This document shows, in pieces, positions 35,370 through 43,609 of a stretch of 64,000 nucleotides of DNA. The notes below the pieces were generated by a model. It was not told the DNA's origin and made no database searches. It was given only the letters and a program-made list of their open reading frames with translations. Location: NCBI GenBank assembly GCA_963792895.1, contig CAWBYA010000006.1, positions 248,001 to 312,000 of the forward strand, given 5' to 3'. Position 1 is the stretch's first letter. Every line of letters begins with the position of its first letter. This DNA is from UBA6912 sp963792895 (GTDB taxonomy: Bacteria > Actinomycetota > Acidimicrobiia > Spongiisociales > UBA5794). The position numbers were made by a program, and so were the translations under genes.

Positions 35370-37344
35370 TCACCGAACCCTCATGCCAACCAGCGCCATC
35401 CCGCCAGTAGTGCTGGAGCATCCGGTCCCACCGCAGCGCTACGACCTCCAGGTTGAAGCCGAAGCTCCCCTCGACGAGCCCGACCACCGACATCACGTCG
35501 TGGCCAAATGTCGCCGAATGGCGCCACAGCCGGTCGCCGTTGTTCGCACGCCACCAGTGCTGGATCTGGCCGCCGCCCGCGACGCACAGCTCGTAGTTGC
35601 CTGCCTGACGCTCGTCGGCGGCTGTGTAGTGCCCTTCGATCATGCAGGGCGGGCTCGACACGCCCGCCGCGAACGAGTCGCGGAGCTTCCAGGCGAACCC
35701 GTGATCGTCGTCGCGCCACCAATGCTGCATGCGGCCGTCGGCAAGCGTGCAGACGACCTCCAGGCTGCCGTTGGCACCTTCACGACCTTGCACGAGCGCG
35801 GCCCCGCTGTAGGCAACGTTGGTCGCAAACCGGCCTCCGTCGTACCAGGTCCATGGAGGACCGTTGCGGCGCCACCAGTGGTTGAGCTTGCCGTCCGTCG
35901 TGCGGACCACGACCTCGAAGTTCGCCGGTGCGCCGTAGTTGCCTTGAATGAACCCGGGCACACCGAACGCATCCGTGGGACCAAACACGCCACCGTCGCT
36001 CCACGTACCGCCTTGCTGGTTGAACCACCAGTGGTGCAACCGGTTGCCGGTGGTGAGGTAGACGGTTTCGAAGTTGCGGCCGTAGGTGGTCGCCGTGAGC
36101 GTCGGGCACGCTGCCACGTCTGATCCGAATACCGATGCGTCCTTCCAGATGAAGGGGGTCATACCTTCTCGCCACCAGTGGCGGGCGTGCGCACCGTTGT
36201 AGGTGGTCACCATTTCGAAGTTGCGGTGCAGGGATCCGTTGCCGCTCTCGATGAGGCTGCCGTTGTGCAAACGCCGCTTCGTGAGCGGATCGGGATTGGT
36301 GCCGCGGAGCCCCAGCTTGGCGTAGTCGTCGATTCCGCTCTCGGCGTACCCGATGAGGCCAAACCCTCCGTCACCCCAACTCGTTCCCCAGGAGTTCTTG
36401 ACGATCCAGCATTGCTGCTGATCGTCATAGCCGACGACCAGCATGAAGTGCCCGCCCAAGTCCGTTGCCGTCTTGCTGCGGTGATAGACGCCGGAGCCGT
36501 AGCCCCCGAAGTCGGACGCAACCATGAACCAGGTCGCCACTGGGCCGATGGTGTCCAGCCAGGTCTTCTGATCGGTCGTCGACCCGATCCACGTCGTCGT
36601 CCCGATCTTCACCGTGCGCCCGCCACGATCAGGAGTGGGGGTGTACGGGACGTTGGCCGTGGTCCACGCAAACGAGCCTGGATCACAGAGACCGTTGGCG
36701 GCGACAAAGCCGACGACTTCGCCCAGGTTGCCCAAGTCGGCGCACACCTTGCCGACGCCTTTGTGGATGTCACCCTCCGAACGCGTCGTCCACACGGCAT
36801 GCTCGATACGCGTCATGGCCTCGACCAGGGCGGTGCCGGTGAATGCCCAGCATGCGTTGCAGCCGTTCTGGTCGCGTACGCTCGTGATCCACGGCCAGCC
36901 CCAACGGTTGCGCCAGTCGACTCTGGTGGCGGCGGCCCCGCCTATCGGCGGCTCCTCTGTCTCCATCATCACTCCGAGGATGGCGGGGGCCTCCGACGGG
37001 TGCTCTACCAACTCGCTGTATTCGTAGACGTCCCGCGCCAGGCCGAGCTCGGACCACCGTCGCCGGAGGTACGGGTTGTTCGTGGGCTCACCGAGCAGCT
37101 CGCGGAAATCGAGCGGCGCAGTCAGCTCGTCTGCCCTGATGAGCCCTTCGGTGTCTGCACCGAGCCCGAACACGGGAAGTCGATCCTCGTCGTTCAGAGC
37201 CTCCGCAACCTGCCACGGCAGTTGCTGTTCGCGTAGTTGCGCACGGAGATCCCCCACGGTCTCGAGGCTGGGGCGCCGTCTCGGCGCCGGCTGCTTCGGC
37301 TCGGAGGGTTCCTTCTTCGATCGATCATTTCGCCGTTCGGCCAT
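35356..37344 (-). CDS. Papain-like (C1) cysteine peptidase with six C-terminal Trp-rich repeats
   Basis: A 662-residue protein. Residues 1-135 are a basic tail (KKEPSEPKQPAPRRR) plus a pro-region-like part. Residues about 140-345 are a C1A peptidase domain with oxyanion Gln159, nucleophile Cys165 (GCNACWAFTGT), His299 (GGHFMLVVGYDD) and Asn317 (KNSWGTSWGDGGF). Residues about 372-662 form six ~48-residue repeats, each like FEVV...DGxxxHWWR...W..GG.F, probably a six-bladed lectin-like propeller. No signal peptide or membrane helix is visible. GAAGGAGG precedes the ATG. A chagasin-type inhibitor gene overlaps its 3' end. Target and role are unknown. Confidence 0.9.
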   Translation of the reverse strand: MAERRNDRSKKEPSEPKQPAPRRRPSLETVGDLRAQLREQQLPWQVAEALNDEDRLPVFGLGADTEGLIRADELTAPLDFRELLGEPTNNPYLRRRWSELGLARDVYEYSELVEHPSEAPAILGVMMETEEPPIGGAAATRVDWRNRWGWPWITSVRDQNGCNACWAFTGTALVEAMTRIEHAVWTTRSEGDIHKGVGKVCADLGNLGEVVGFVAANGLCDPGSFAWTTANVPYTPTPDRGGRTVKIGTTTWIGSTTDQKTWLDTIGPVATWFMVASDFGGYGSGVYHRSKTATDLGGHFMLVVGYDDQQQCWIVKNSWGTSWGDGGFGLIGYAESGIDDYAKLGLRGTNPDPLTKRRLHNGSLIESGNGSLHRNFEMVTTYNGAHARHWWREGMTPFIWKDASVFGSDVAACPTLTATTYGRNFETVYLTTGNRLHHWWFNQQGGTWSDGGVFGPTDAFGVPGFIQGNYGAPANFEVVVRTTDGKLNHWWRRNGPPWTWYDGGRFATNVAYSGAALVQGREGANGSLEVVCTLADGRMQHWWRDDDHGFAWKLRDSFAAGVSSPPCMIEGHYTAADERQAGNYELCVAGGGQIQHWWRANNGDRLWRHSATFGHDVMSVVGLVEGSFGFNLEVVALRWDRMLQHYWRDGAGWHEGSVIGPA

Positions 37345-37505
37345 GTCGACCTCCTTCGCCGCGCAATGTCGCGCCGGTTGCGCGCAACGACAAGCGTGTT
37401 TCTCAAGAATCCTCTGCGCCGATCGCCGGTGGGCGTGAACGGCTCGCTGCGTCGTTCAGTCACCATTGCCGTCGCAGGGGGAACACAGCGCACCGAGGGC
37501 CGGTT

Positions 37506-38303
37506 GTGTGGGTGGTGACGGACCAGACACGAGGACCGAATCCGCTCGTCGCCGCGTGGTCGATGGTGCGGGCCCAGTCGAAGCGCAAGCCGCGGCCGGT
37601 TGGCACGGAGAGGCTCGATCACGCTGCGCTCTCGCCGATCCTCGACGCCTTGCGCAGGGACGGAGTCGGTGCACTCGGCGAGCTGAAGCCGGCGATCGTG
37701 CGCTACCGCTCCGAGCTCGAATCGGTCGACCCGGACAGGCTGACCACCGACGACGCACTCGCCTACTGGCTCAACCTCTACAACGCCGGGGCTCTCGACC
37801 TCGCCGCAGTGGCGCTCCGGGATTCGGCGACGACGGTGCTGCGGGTTCCCGGCGGCTTTCGCAGGCCGTGGGCGGTGGTCGCCGGCGAAACGCTGTCACT
37901 CGACGCCATCGAGCATGGGAAGCTGCGCCGCCTTGGCGACCCGCGCATCCATGCCGCCCTCGTGTGTGGCTCTGCGTCGTGCCCGACGTTGCGCTACGAG
38001 CCGTATTCCGGCAGCCGTATCGATGCGCAACTCGATGACCAGACGCGAACGTTTCTCCGCACGGGAGGAGCCGTGGCCGATCGGCGGTCCGGGACGCTCA
38101 TGCTCAGCCGCATCTTTCTCTGGTATGGCGCCGACTTCGTGCGGCCTCACCGCATGCCGGCGTGGCTACCGACGGGCAAACGCCGCGTGCTGCGGGCCAT
38201 CACGCCTTGGCTCGACAACGGCGTCTCGACTTGGATCGCGAATGTGGAGCCCAAGGTCGCGTTCCAGCCGTACGACTGGGCGCTCGCCTGCGCCGTTCGC
38301 TGA
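37506..38303 (+). CDS. DUF547 domain protein
   Basis: A 265-residue protein with the DUF547 core: DALAYWLNLYNAGALDLAAV near residue 80, VCGSASCPTLRYEPYSG near 157 with two Cys, and LSRIFLWYGADF near 205. The family resembles transglutaminase/papain-fold proteins but the activity is unproven. The start is GTG 37506; no strong ribosome-binding site is seen, and an in-frame GTG 37512 is also possible. It is divergent from the papain-like gene. Confidence 0.8.
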   Translation: MWVVTDQTRGPNPLVAAWSMVRAQSKRKPRPVGTERLDHAALSPILDALRRDGVGALGELKPAIVRYRSELESVDPDRLTTDDALAYWLNLYNAGALDLAAVALRDSATTVLRVPGGFRRPWAVVAGETLSLDAIEHGKLRRLGDPRIHAALVCGSASCPTLRYEPYSGSRIDAQLDDQTRTFLRTGGAVADRRSGTLMLSRIFLWYGADFVRPHRMPAWLPTGKRRVLRAITPWLDNGVSTWIANVEPKVAFQPYDWALACAVR

Positions 38304-38306
38304 GCC

Positions 38307-38963
38307 TCAGCCCTGCGCCCTGCGGCGAACGGCGACGACGAGCAAGGCCACCGCGATCGCCGCAGCGGCCATGTCGAATGGCAGCACGAGCTGCATCATC
38401 CGCCCGGCGTCGACCAGCCAACCGCCGTCCTCGGTGAAGCCGACAACGCGCAAGTAGTTCCACACCGACCACACGCACACCACGCCGAGCGCAACGCCGG
38501 CGACTGCGGCGGCCCGACGCCCGCGCAGCCATCGAACCGCCACCACGATTGCCGCCCCTGCCCAGGCGATATCGAGCGCCGACAGGAGTTGGAGAAACTG
38601 GAGCGACGGGTCGAAGCGCAACGCAGCGGAGGTCGCGAGGCTCACCAAACCGACCAGTCCCGTGGAAACGACCACAAGCACGGCTGCGCCGAGAAAGCTC
38701 CTTCGTTGCGTGGACCAACCCGGAAAGCCCGCAAACCACTCCTCGTCGCCAAGGTGGGCGATGCGCAAGGTCACTGCGAGCCCCAGGGCGACGAGGAGCG
38801 TGAGGTGCACGGTGAACACGAGCAGCGGGTCGTCCCGCTTGGGCACGAGGAGCAAGGCGGGCGCGAGGGCAACGGTGCCGGCGAGAAACGGGAACGCCGC
38901 AACGATGGCGCGTTCGATCACGCCGCGGCCACGCCGGTCCCCGGCCTGGTCGGATACGCTCAC
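38307..38963 (-). CDS. Polytopic membrane protein, unknown function
   Basis: A 218-residue protein with six or seven predicted membrane helices (starting IVAAFPFLAGTVALAPALLLV, VFTVHLTLLVALGLAVTL, then four more) and a short basic C-terminus (RRRAQG). The conserved-looking linker GDEEWFAGFPGWSTQRRSF separates helices 2 and 3. I do not recognise the family. GTG 38963 overlaps the stop of the frame-broken nuclease-like gene by four bases, so it belongs to the methyltransferase gene string. Confidence 0.75.
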   Translation of the reverse strand: MSVSDQAGDRRGRGVIERAIVAAFPFLAGTVALAPALLLVPKRDDPLLVFTVHLTLLVALGLAVTLRIAHLGDEEWFAGFPGWSTQRRSFLGAAVLVVVSTGLVGLVSLATSAALRFDPSLQFLQLLSALDIAWAGAAIVVAVRWLRGRRAAAVAGVALGVVCVWSVWNYLRVVGFTEDGGWLVDAGRMMQLVLPFDMAAAAIAVALLVVAVRRRAQG

Positions 38964-40022
38964 GTTCTGCCACCCTCTTCCCACCGCAGTTGGAGCCGAT
39001 CGGGCTGCGGCGGCTCCGTGAGGGGAAGGTACCCGGGTACGAGATGGTGCGGCGTGTCGAGATAGACCTTCGCTTCGGGTGCTTGGGCGAAACGCCCGTG
39101 ACTCCAACGCACCTCGACGTGGCCGGCGGCGGCGACGGTCGACCCGGTGGCGTAGTCGTGTACCTCGGCCCGCCACTGGACGACCGGCTGGCGTTTCGAT
39201 CCGTCGCCCCATGCGTCGAGACCGTCGAAGCGATACCGGTTGCGGAAGTCCCACGGCGTGGCCACCCGGTAGCGCAGCGCCGAGCCCTCGGGTGACTCGC
39301 CGAGGACGAAGTAGGGCGCCGCTTGGAGGCGCAGGAGCCGCCACAGCGTCTCCTCCTGGCGGCTGCGAGCCCGCATCCGCTGCTTCCACCTGTCGGCGGA
39401 TGCCGTGGCGACCTCTGCAGCGAACTGTCTATAGGTGCGCCCGAGCTCGCCGGTGAGGCGGCGCGGAAGGGTGCGCTTCAGCTGTTCGCGATGCTCCTGG
39501 CGCAGCTCGTCCACGGTCGCGGGCAGGCGCCGGGTTCCGAGGTGGGAGCGACAGGCTGCGTAGAACTCCTGGTAGGCGTCGGCGGCAACCTCGAGGAACC
39601 AGTCGTTCCCCGCATCACGCCGATCGGCGAGGAGCCTGTCGAAGAGATTGGCCGGAGACGAGTTGGTCAAGATGTTCGAGCCGTACTTGCACGAGATCAG
39701 GTACACGTGATCGACACGGAGGTCGGCCGGAATCTGCTCGTAGCCAGGTGGACGGTGACTGCCCTTCCATTCGAGCGTCCACGGCGGCCGTCCCCGCAGG
39801 CCCTCGGGCGATCGGGCGAACTCCACACCGTTCTCCCACGCGACGCCGAACTCACGGGCGAAACGACCGCTCGTGCGGGCGTCATCCAACCGCGCATAGT
39901 GATCCGCCTCGAACGTTCGTCACCGACCGGGGACGCACCTCCAGCGCTCGATCGAGATCCGAGAAGCCGAGCATCCCGAGCCCGGTGACGATCTCGGTGA
40001 TCTCGGTGCGGGGGGCGGCCAC
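38960..40022 (-). pseudogene. Nuclease-like protein of a restriction-type gene string, frame-broken
   Basis: Two overlapping frames encode one protein of about 350 residues. The first opens at GTG 40022, two bases after the upstream stop (VAAPRTEITEIVTGLGMLGFSDLDRALEVRPRSV...), and ends at 39882. The second is open from just after a stop at 39920 (FEADHYARLDDARTSGRFAREFG...) to 38960. Its only own start would be a TTG at 39889. One base change between about 39920 and 39884 restores a single frame. The second part has EWKGSH (40-45) and D60...SCK (66-68) in VDHVYLISCKYGSNIL, reminiscent of PD-(D/E)XK nucleases. Nuclease function is inference. Confidence 0.6.
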
Positions 40023-40024
40023 GG

Positions 40025-40378
40025 CTACACCGTGTCGAAGATCCGGGAGAGCCGGACCTCGAGGATGGCAAGATCGGCGCCGAGCTGGGCTTCGGACCAG
40101 ATCGGCACGTATTCCTCGTAGATGTCGATGAACGTCTCTGTGGCTCCCATCCACACGACCACCGCGTCGGCCCATCGCTCTTCGAGCAGCGCCGACCGTA
40201 TCTCCTGGAGGTCGCCTCGACCGAAGTCGGCCGGATTCGAGGTCGCGACGACGTGAAGGGCAACGAGCCGGGACATGACCGCGGCGCTGTCGGCGAGCAG
40301 CACCTGGGGCGGATCTCCTTTGACGATTGCCACAGCGCCCGGCGTGGCCTGCAGGCGATGCGGATCAGAAGAGCGCAT
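40025..40378 (-). CDS. Hypothetical protein between methyltransferase and nuclease-like gene
   Basis: A 117-residue acidic, soluble protein (ATG 40378). It shows GAVAIVKGDPPQVLLADSAAVMSRLVALHVVA, then ADAVVVWMGATETFIDIYEEYVPIWSEAQL and a C-terminal helix (LAILEVRLSRIFDTV). I do not recognise it. The start overlaps the methyltransferase stop by 14 bases and the end is two bases from the next start, so it is tightly coupled within the string. It could be a specificity, adaptor or regulatory subunit. Confidence 0.72.
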   Translation of the reverse strand: MRSSDPHRLQATPGAVAIVKGDPPQVLLADSAAVMSRLVALHVVATSNPADFGRGDLQEIRSALLEERWADAVVVWMGATETFIDIYEEYVPIWSEAQLGADLAILEVRLSRIFDTV

Positions 40379-41873
40379 CCGGCTCCTCGGCCACCAACAG
40401 CTCGCCGATGGGCTCGGTCGCCTCCTCCCCGGCATCCGCATAATCGCTGAGACGTCGCTGACCCTCGGAGGAGAGCATTTCGACGGCATCGAGGACCAAG
40501 GTGCCGCGGGCGGCCCGCAGGGCGCGCACCCCGACTCCTGAAGTCGGCAGGTCGGTCGTGAGCAGGACAAACCGCCCCTCGCTCCTGTCGTCGTCCGCGA
40601 GCTGGCGCATCGCCGCCTTGCCGAGCGACTTCCACAGTGTGTCGGTGCGACGCAGCCCGCCCCGCTCACTCGTGAAGGCACCGGTGACGTCGAAGTGCCA
40701 CAGCGAACCGTCGGTGGCAGTCGCCACGAAGTCGATCTCGATGCCCGTGGAGAGCTTCTTGTTGCGGGCGACGACGGAGAACCCACATTGCTCGAGCACA
40801 TGGCCCGCGAGGTCTTCGGCCTTGCGCCCTTCGCGCACGGCTCGCGCCAGGGGATCCGCGCCGGGCTCGTCGTCGCCCTTGACCGCAGGGAGCGCGACGC
40901 GCAGGCGCTCCCGCCGCTCACGCGTGCGCTCGAGCCGTTCTTGCTCGTCGATGACCCGTGCCCGAGCGGACTCGACATACGCCTCCTCCGTGTCGCAACC
41001 GACGAAGTGGCGATGCGAACGCAGCGCTGCGATGGCCGACGTACCGGACCCCATGTAGGGGTCGAGCACCAGGTCCGCCTCGTAGGTGTACAGCTCGATG
41101 AGGCGCCGCGGCAGGGCGACGGGGAAGGGGGCTGGATGGCCGACCCGAGATGCGCTCTCGCTCGGGATGTTCCACACATCGGTGGTGTAGCTCATGAACG
41201 CCTCGCGGCTGAGCGACGATACGGACGGCCACCCTCGCTCCGCCCGGGTCCGGCGCGAGACCGCCCGATCGAAGCGGCCCTTGCTGGCGACGATGACCCG
41301 CTCCGTCATGTCGCGTAGCACTGGGTTGGCGGCACTCTGGAACGACCCCCACGCCGTCGAGCCGGACAGCCCATCGGACTTCTGCCAGATGATCTCGCCA
41401 CGCAGCAGCAAACCGAGGTCCTCGAAGATGCGCACGACGTCGGCTGCCTGCGAGCGGTATGGGCGCCGTCCGAGGTTGGCGACGTTGACGGCGATGCGCC
41501 CGCCCGGCTCGAGCTTGGCGACACAGCGGGCGAACACGTCATGGAGCCGTTCGAGGTGGTCGGCGTAGTCGGTGGGCACGTGGCCTTCGCCCATTGCCTC
41601 CTCGTAGGCCTTCCCGACGAAGTAGGGCGGCGACGTGACCACCAGTGCGACGGAGTTGTCGGCGACGAAGTCGTCGCCGACGAGTAGGTCTTCAGCCCGC
41701 CCGGCCCAGATCTCGTCTCGCCTGACCGGCGGATAGTGAACGTCGTCAACCGCCGAGATCTCCGGTGGCGTGAACCGCGCATAGAAGGCCGAGGCGTCAT
41801 GGTTCTCCCGGCGACCAACACCGAAGCTCGATGTGCTGGTGGCCTTCCGAGCGAGAGGACCGCGGCTAGCCAT
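40365..41873 (-). CDS. DNA methyltransferase (beta-class, SPPY) fused to a PD-(D/E)XK-like domain
   Basis: A 502-residue protein. Residues about 55-310 are an amino-methyltransferase with SPPY at 81-84 before the SAM motif DPYMGSGT (271-278), which is the beta-class order. SPPY favours N4-cytosine methylation. After a helical linker (300-330), residues about 350-430 look like a PD-(D/E)XK nuclease fold (GHVLEQCGFSVVARNKKL, GIEIDFVA at 377-384, WHFDVTGAF at 392-400), but the usual Lys is replaced by Val. This half may bind DNA or be inactive. ATG 41873 is preferred over longer upstream reading that is low-complexity. It heads a four-gene string. Confidence 0.85.
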   Translation of the reverse strand: MASRGPLARKATSTSSFGVGRRENHDASAFYARFTPPEISAVDDVHYPPVRRDEIWAGRAEDLLVGDDFVADNSVALVVTSPPYFVGKAYEEAMGEGHVPTDYADHLERLHDVFARCVAKLEPGGRIAVNVANLGRRPYRSQAADVVRIFEDLGLLLRGEIIWQKSDGLSGSTAWGSFQSAANPVLRDMTERVIVASKGRFDRAVSRRTRAERGWPSVSSLSREAFMSYTTDVWNIPSESASRVGHPAPFPVALPRRLIELYTYEADLVLDPYMGSGTSAIAALRSHRHFVGCDTEEAYVESARARVIDEQERLERTRERRERLRVALPAVKGDDEPGADPLARAVREGRKAEDLAGHVLEQCGFSVVARNKKLSTGIEIDFVATATDGSLWHFDVTGAFTSERGGLRRTDTLWKSLGKAAMRQLADDDRSEGRFVLLTTDLPTSGVGVRALRAARGTLVLDAVEMLSSEGQRRLSDYADAGEEATEPIGELLVAEEPDALF

Positions 41874-42086
41874 CGCTGCCCCCCAGCGTGGAGACGTGCC
41901 CGTCGCCTCCCGGGCGAGCGGAGAGCAAACCGGGAGCAGCGCCGACTGCCCTGGTCGCCTCCGGTGTCTGGTTCTCGAACATGCCCGCTCCCGACTCGAT
42001 CTGTGCGCCACGTTAACGGGGAGGTGTGACACGATCTGGGACCGATCGCGCCACCGCCGACGGCCGCCCGCAGTTACCCTCCCGCC
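41874..42086. other. Upstream region of the methyltransferase and thioesterase genes
   Basis: About 213 bases between divergent genes. On the minus strand a stretch reading SPLAREATGTS and the methyltransferase N-terminus reading GPLARKATSTS are imperfect copies of one ~25-base segment. A TANNNT box for the rightward small gene lies at 42075. Nothing else is recognisable. Confidence 0.4.
42075..42080 (+). promoter_or_regulatory. Candidate -10 box for a leaderless small gene
   Basis: TACCCT is followed by 6 bases and ATG 42087. Confidence 0.42.
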
Positions 42087-42218
42087 ATGCTGCGTGAGGC
42101 CGCCACATGGACTCCAACCAGGGTCGTTCTCCGGAACGGCCCGGAGGATGCGGTTGAGCCCACCGGCCACCTCGAAAAGTGGCAACACTTCGCCTCGCCA
42201 CTCACCGACAGCATCTGA
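42087..42218 (+). CDS. Candidate 43-residue small protein
   Basis: ATG 42087 to TGA 42216-42218 encodes 43 residues beginning MLREAATWTPTRVVLRNGPEDAVEP and ending FASPLTDSI. Support comes from a TACCCT box exactly 6 bases before the ATG, GC-rich third positions, and a stop only four bases before the thioesterase ATG. I recognise no family. It could instead be an untranslated leader. Confidence 0.4.
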   Translation: MLREAATWTPTRVVLRNGPEDAVEPTGHLEKWQHFASPLTDSI

Positions 42219-42222
42219 TCAG

Positions 42223-42645
42223 ATGGATCGACCCTTGACCGCAGCCGATGTGAACGACTACTTGCCGACGGCATACCCGGCGGCGGCGGCGTCCGGCATC
42301 TCGTGCGAGGAGATCGGCGATCGCTCGGCAACCGCCCGGTGGCGCTTCGACGAGGCGTCGCTGCGGCCGGGCAGGTACATCAGCGGGCCGACCATGTTCA
42401 CCATCGCCGATACGGCCCTGTGGTTTGCGGTCTTCAGCGTGGTCGGCATCGAGTCCATGGCGGTGACGAGTGAGATGTCGATCCGGTTCCTGCGCCCGGC
42501 GAAGGACGGGGACCTGCTTGCCCGCGCCAAGGTCCACTCGGTGGGCAATCGGCGCATCGTCGGCACCGTCGAGATATGGGTGGAGGGCGCGCCGGACCGC
42601 TTGGTCGCCGTGGCCCAGGGCAGCTACGCCCGGCCGACTGCCTGA
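42223..42645 (+). CDS. PaaI-type hotdog-fold thioesterase
   Basis: A 140-residue hotdog protein of the PaaI/acyl-CoA thioesterase group. The central helix and strand are seen in GRYISGPTMFTIADTALWFAVFSVVG (the usual HGG is replaced by SGP, with the helix Asp retained). The strand pattern MSIRFLRPAKDGDLLARAKVHSVGNRRIVGTVEIW is typical. It would hydrolyse short or aromatic acyl-CoAs. ATG 42223 has no clear ribosome-binding site, and coupling to the preceding small frame may help. Its stop is 11 bases from the convergent prephenate dehydratase. Confidence 0.8.
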   Translation: MDRPLTAADVNDYLPTAYPAAAASGISCEEIGDRSATARWRFDEASLRPGRYISGPTMFTIADTALWFAVFSVVGIESMAVTSEMSIRFLRPAKDGDLLARAKVHSVGNRRIVGTVEIWVEGAPDRLVAVAQGSYARPTA

Positions 42646-42656
42646 CCGGCCCCCAC

Positions 42657-43478
42657 TTAGGTGCGGCTGCGATAGCTGCCGAGGACCTGCAGGTGGGCGA
42701 GCGTCGCCGGTGGCGGATCGATGACGGCGGCGAGCGCATCGGGGCCGGGGGCGTGCACCAAGTCGACGAAGAACCGGTAGCTCCATGCCTCGTCGCTCGG
42801 GCGCGACTCGATGCGGGTGAGGTTCGCCCCGCGAAGGCCGAGCTCGGTGAGCGCCAGGGCGAGTGCGCCCGGCCGGTGCGCCGTCGTGAAGACGATCGTC
42901 GTCTTGTCGTCGTCCGGGTCGACCTGAGGCTCGCCCGGAGCGATCACGAAGAACCTGGTGGTGTTGTGCGACCTGTCCATCACGTTGCGGCGCAGGATGA
43001 CCAAACCGTGCGCCTCTCCTGCCTCGGGGGGCGCCAGGGCGGCCACGGCCGCATCGGCCAGTGCGGCAACCTCACGAACGGCGCCGGCGGTGTCCGGGCG
43101 AGCCGCAGGCTCGATTCCCAGCTCCAGCAGAGTGGCCTCCGCCTGTGCCAGCGCTTCGGGGTGTGACCGCACCTCACGGACATCCCCGAGCTCTGCCCCC
43201 GGCACGCCGAGCAGCGTGTGGCGGACCTCGATGTGATACTCCGCGACGATGGCCAGGGGCGTGTGGTCGGCGTTACCCGGCAGCCGGTCGAGCACAGGAA
43301 GGACACTCCCCGTCGTGGAGTTCTCGACCGGCAGCACCAGCCGATCGACATCGCTTCTCTCGAGTGCGGCGAACGCCTCGGCGAAGCTGTGGAGGCCTAC
43401 CCGTTCGTCGTCCGGAAACAACTCACCGGCAACCCGGTAGCTGTAGGAATGGGCCTCGCCCTGGTAGCCGATCCGCAT
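42657..43478 (-). CDS. pheA: Prephenate dehydratase
   Basis: A 273-residue monofunctional prephenate dehydratase for phenylalanine synthesis. The catalytic domain opens MRIGYQGEAHSYSY and has VLPVENSTTGSVLPVLD and the NTTRFFVIA signature with the key Thr-Arg-Phe. The C-terminal ACT domain (about 195-270) has HRPGALALALTELGLRGANLTRIESRP, the Phe-binding GALx/ESRP pair that mediates feedback inhibition. ATG 43478 follows a TACCCT box by 6 bases. Confidence 0.95.
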   Translation of the reverse strand: MRIGYQGEAHSYSYRVAGELFPDDERVGLHSFAEAFAALERSDVDRLVLPVENSTTGSVLPVLDRLPGNADHTPLAIVAEYHIEVRHTLLGVPGAELGDVREVRSHPEALAQAEATLLELGIEPAARPDTAGAVREVAALADAAVAALAPPEAGEAHGLVILRRNVMDRSHNTTRFFVIAPGEPQVDPDDDKTTIVFTTAHRPGALALALTELGLRGANLTRIESRPSDEAWSYRFFVDLVHAPGPDALAAVIDPPPATLAHLQVLGSYRSRT

Positions 43479-43484
43479 GGCGCG

Positions 43485-43490
43485 AGGGTA
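43485..43490 (-). promoter_or_regulatory. Candidate -10 box for a leaderless pheA transcript
   Basis: TACCCT on the minus strand is followed by 6 bases and ATG 43478. It is identical in sequence and spacing to the box before 42087. Confidence 0.45.
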
Positions 43491-43595
43491 GACCTCCGGC
43501 GCCGGGCCGCAGACCCCACGGGTGCTCTGTCCCCGAAGTGCGATCTCGACGCAATGCACCCGGCCACGCTCGTGGGCTGGGCGATCTCGTGCCCG

Positions 43596-43601
43596 TACAC
43601 T
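43596..43601 (+). promoter_or_regulatory. Candidate -10 box for a leaderless transporter transcript
   Basis: TACACT is followed by 8 bases and GTG 43610. Confidence 0.4.
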
Positions 43602-43609
43602 CGACGGCC

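Noticed and set aside
41874..42188. N-terminal extension of the methyltransferase by about 105 codons
   Set aside because: The text is Arg/Ser/Pro-rich and low-complexity, it crosses the opposite promoter, and the methyltransferase fold starts well after ATG 41873.
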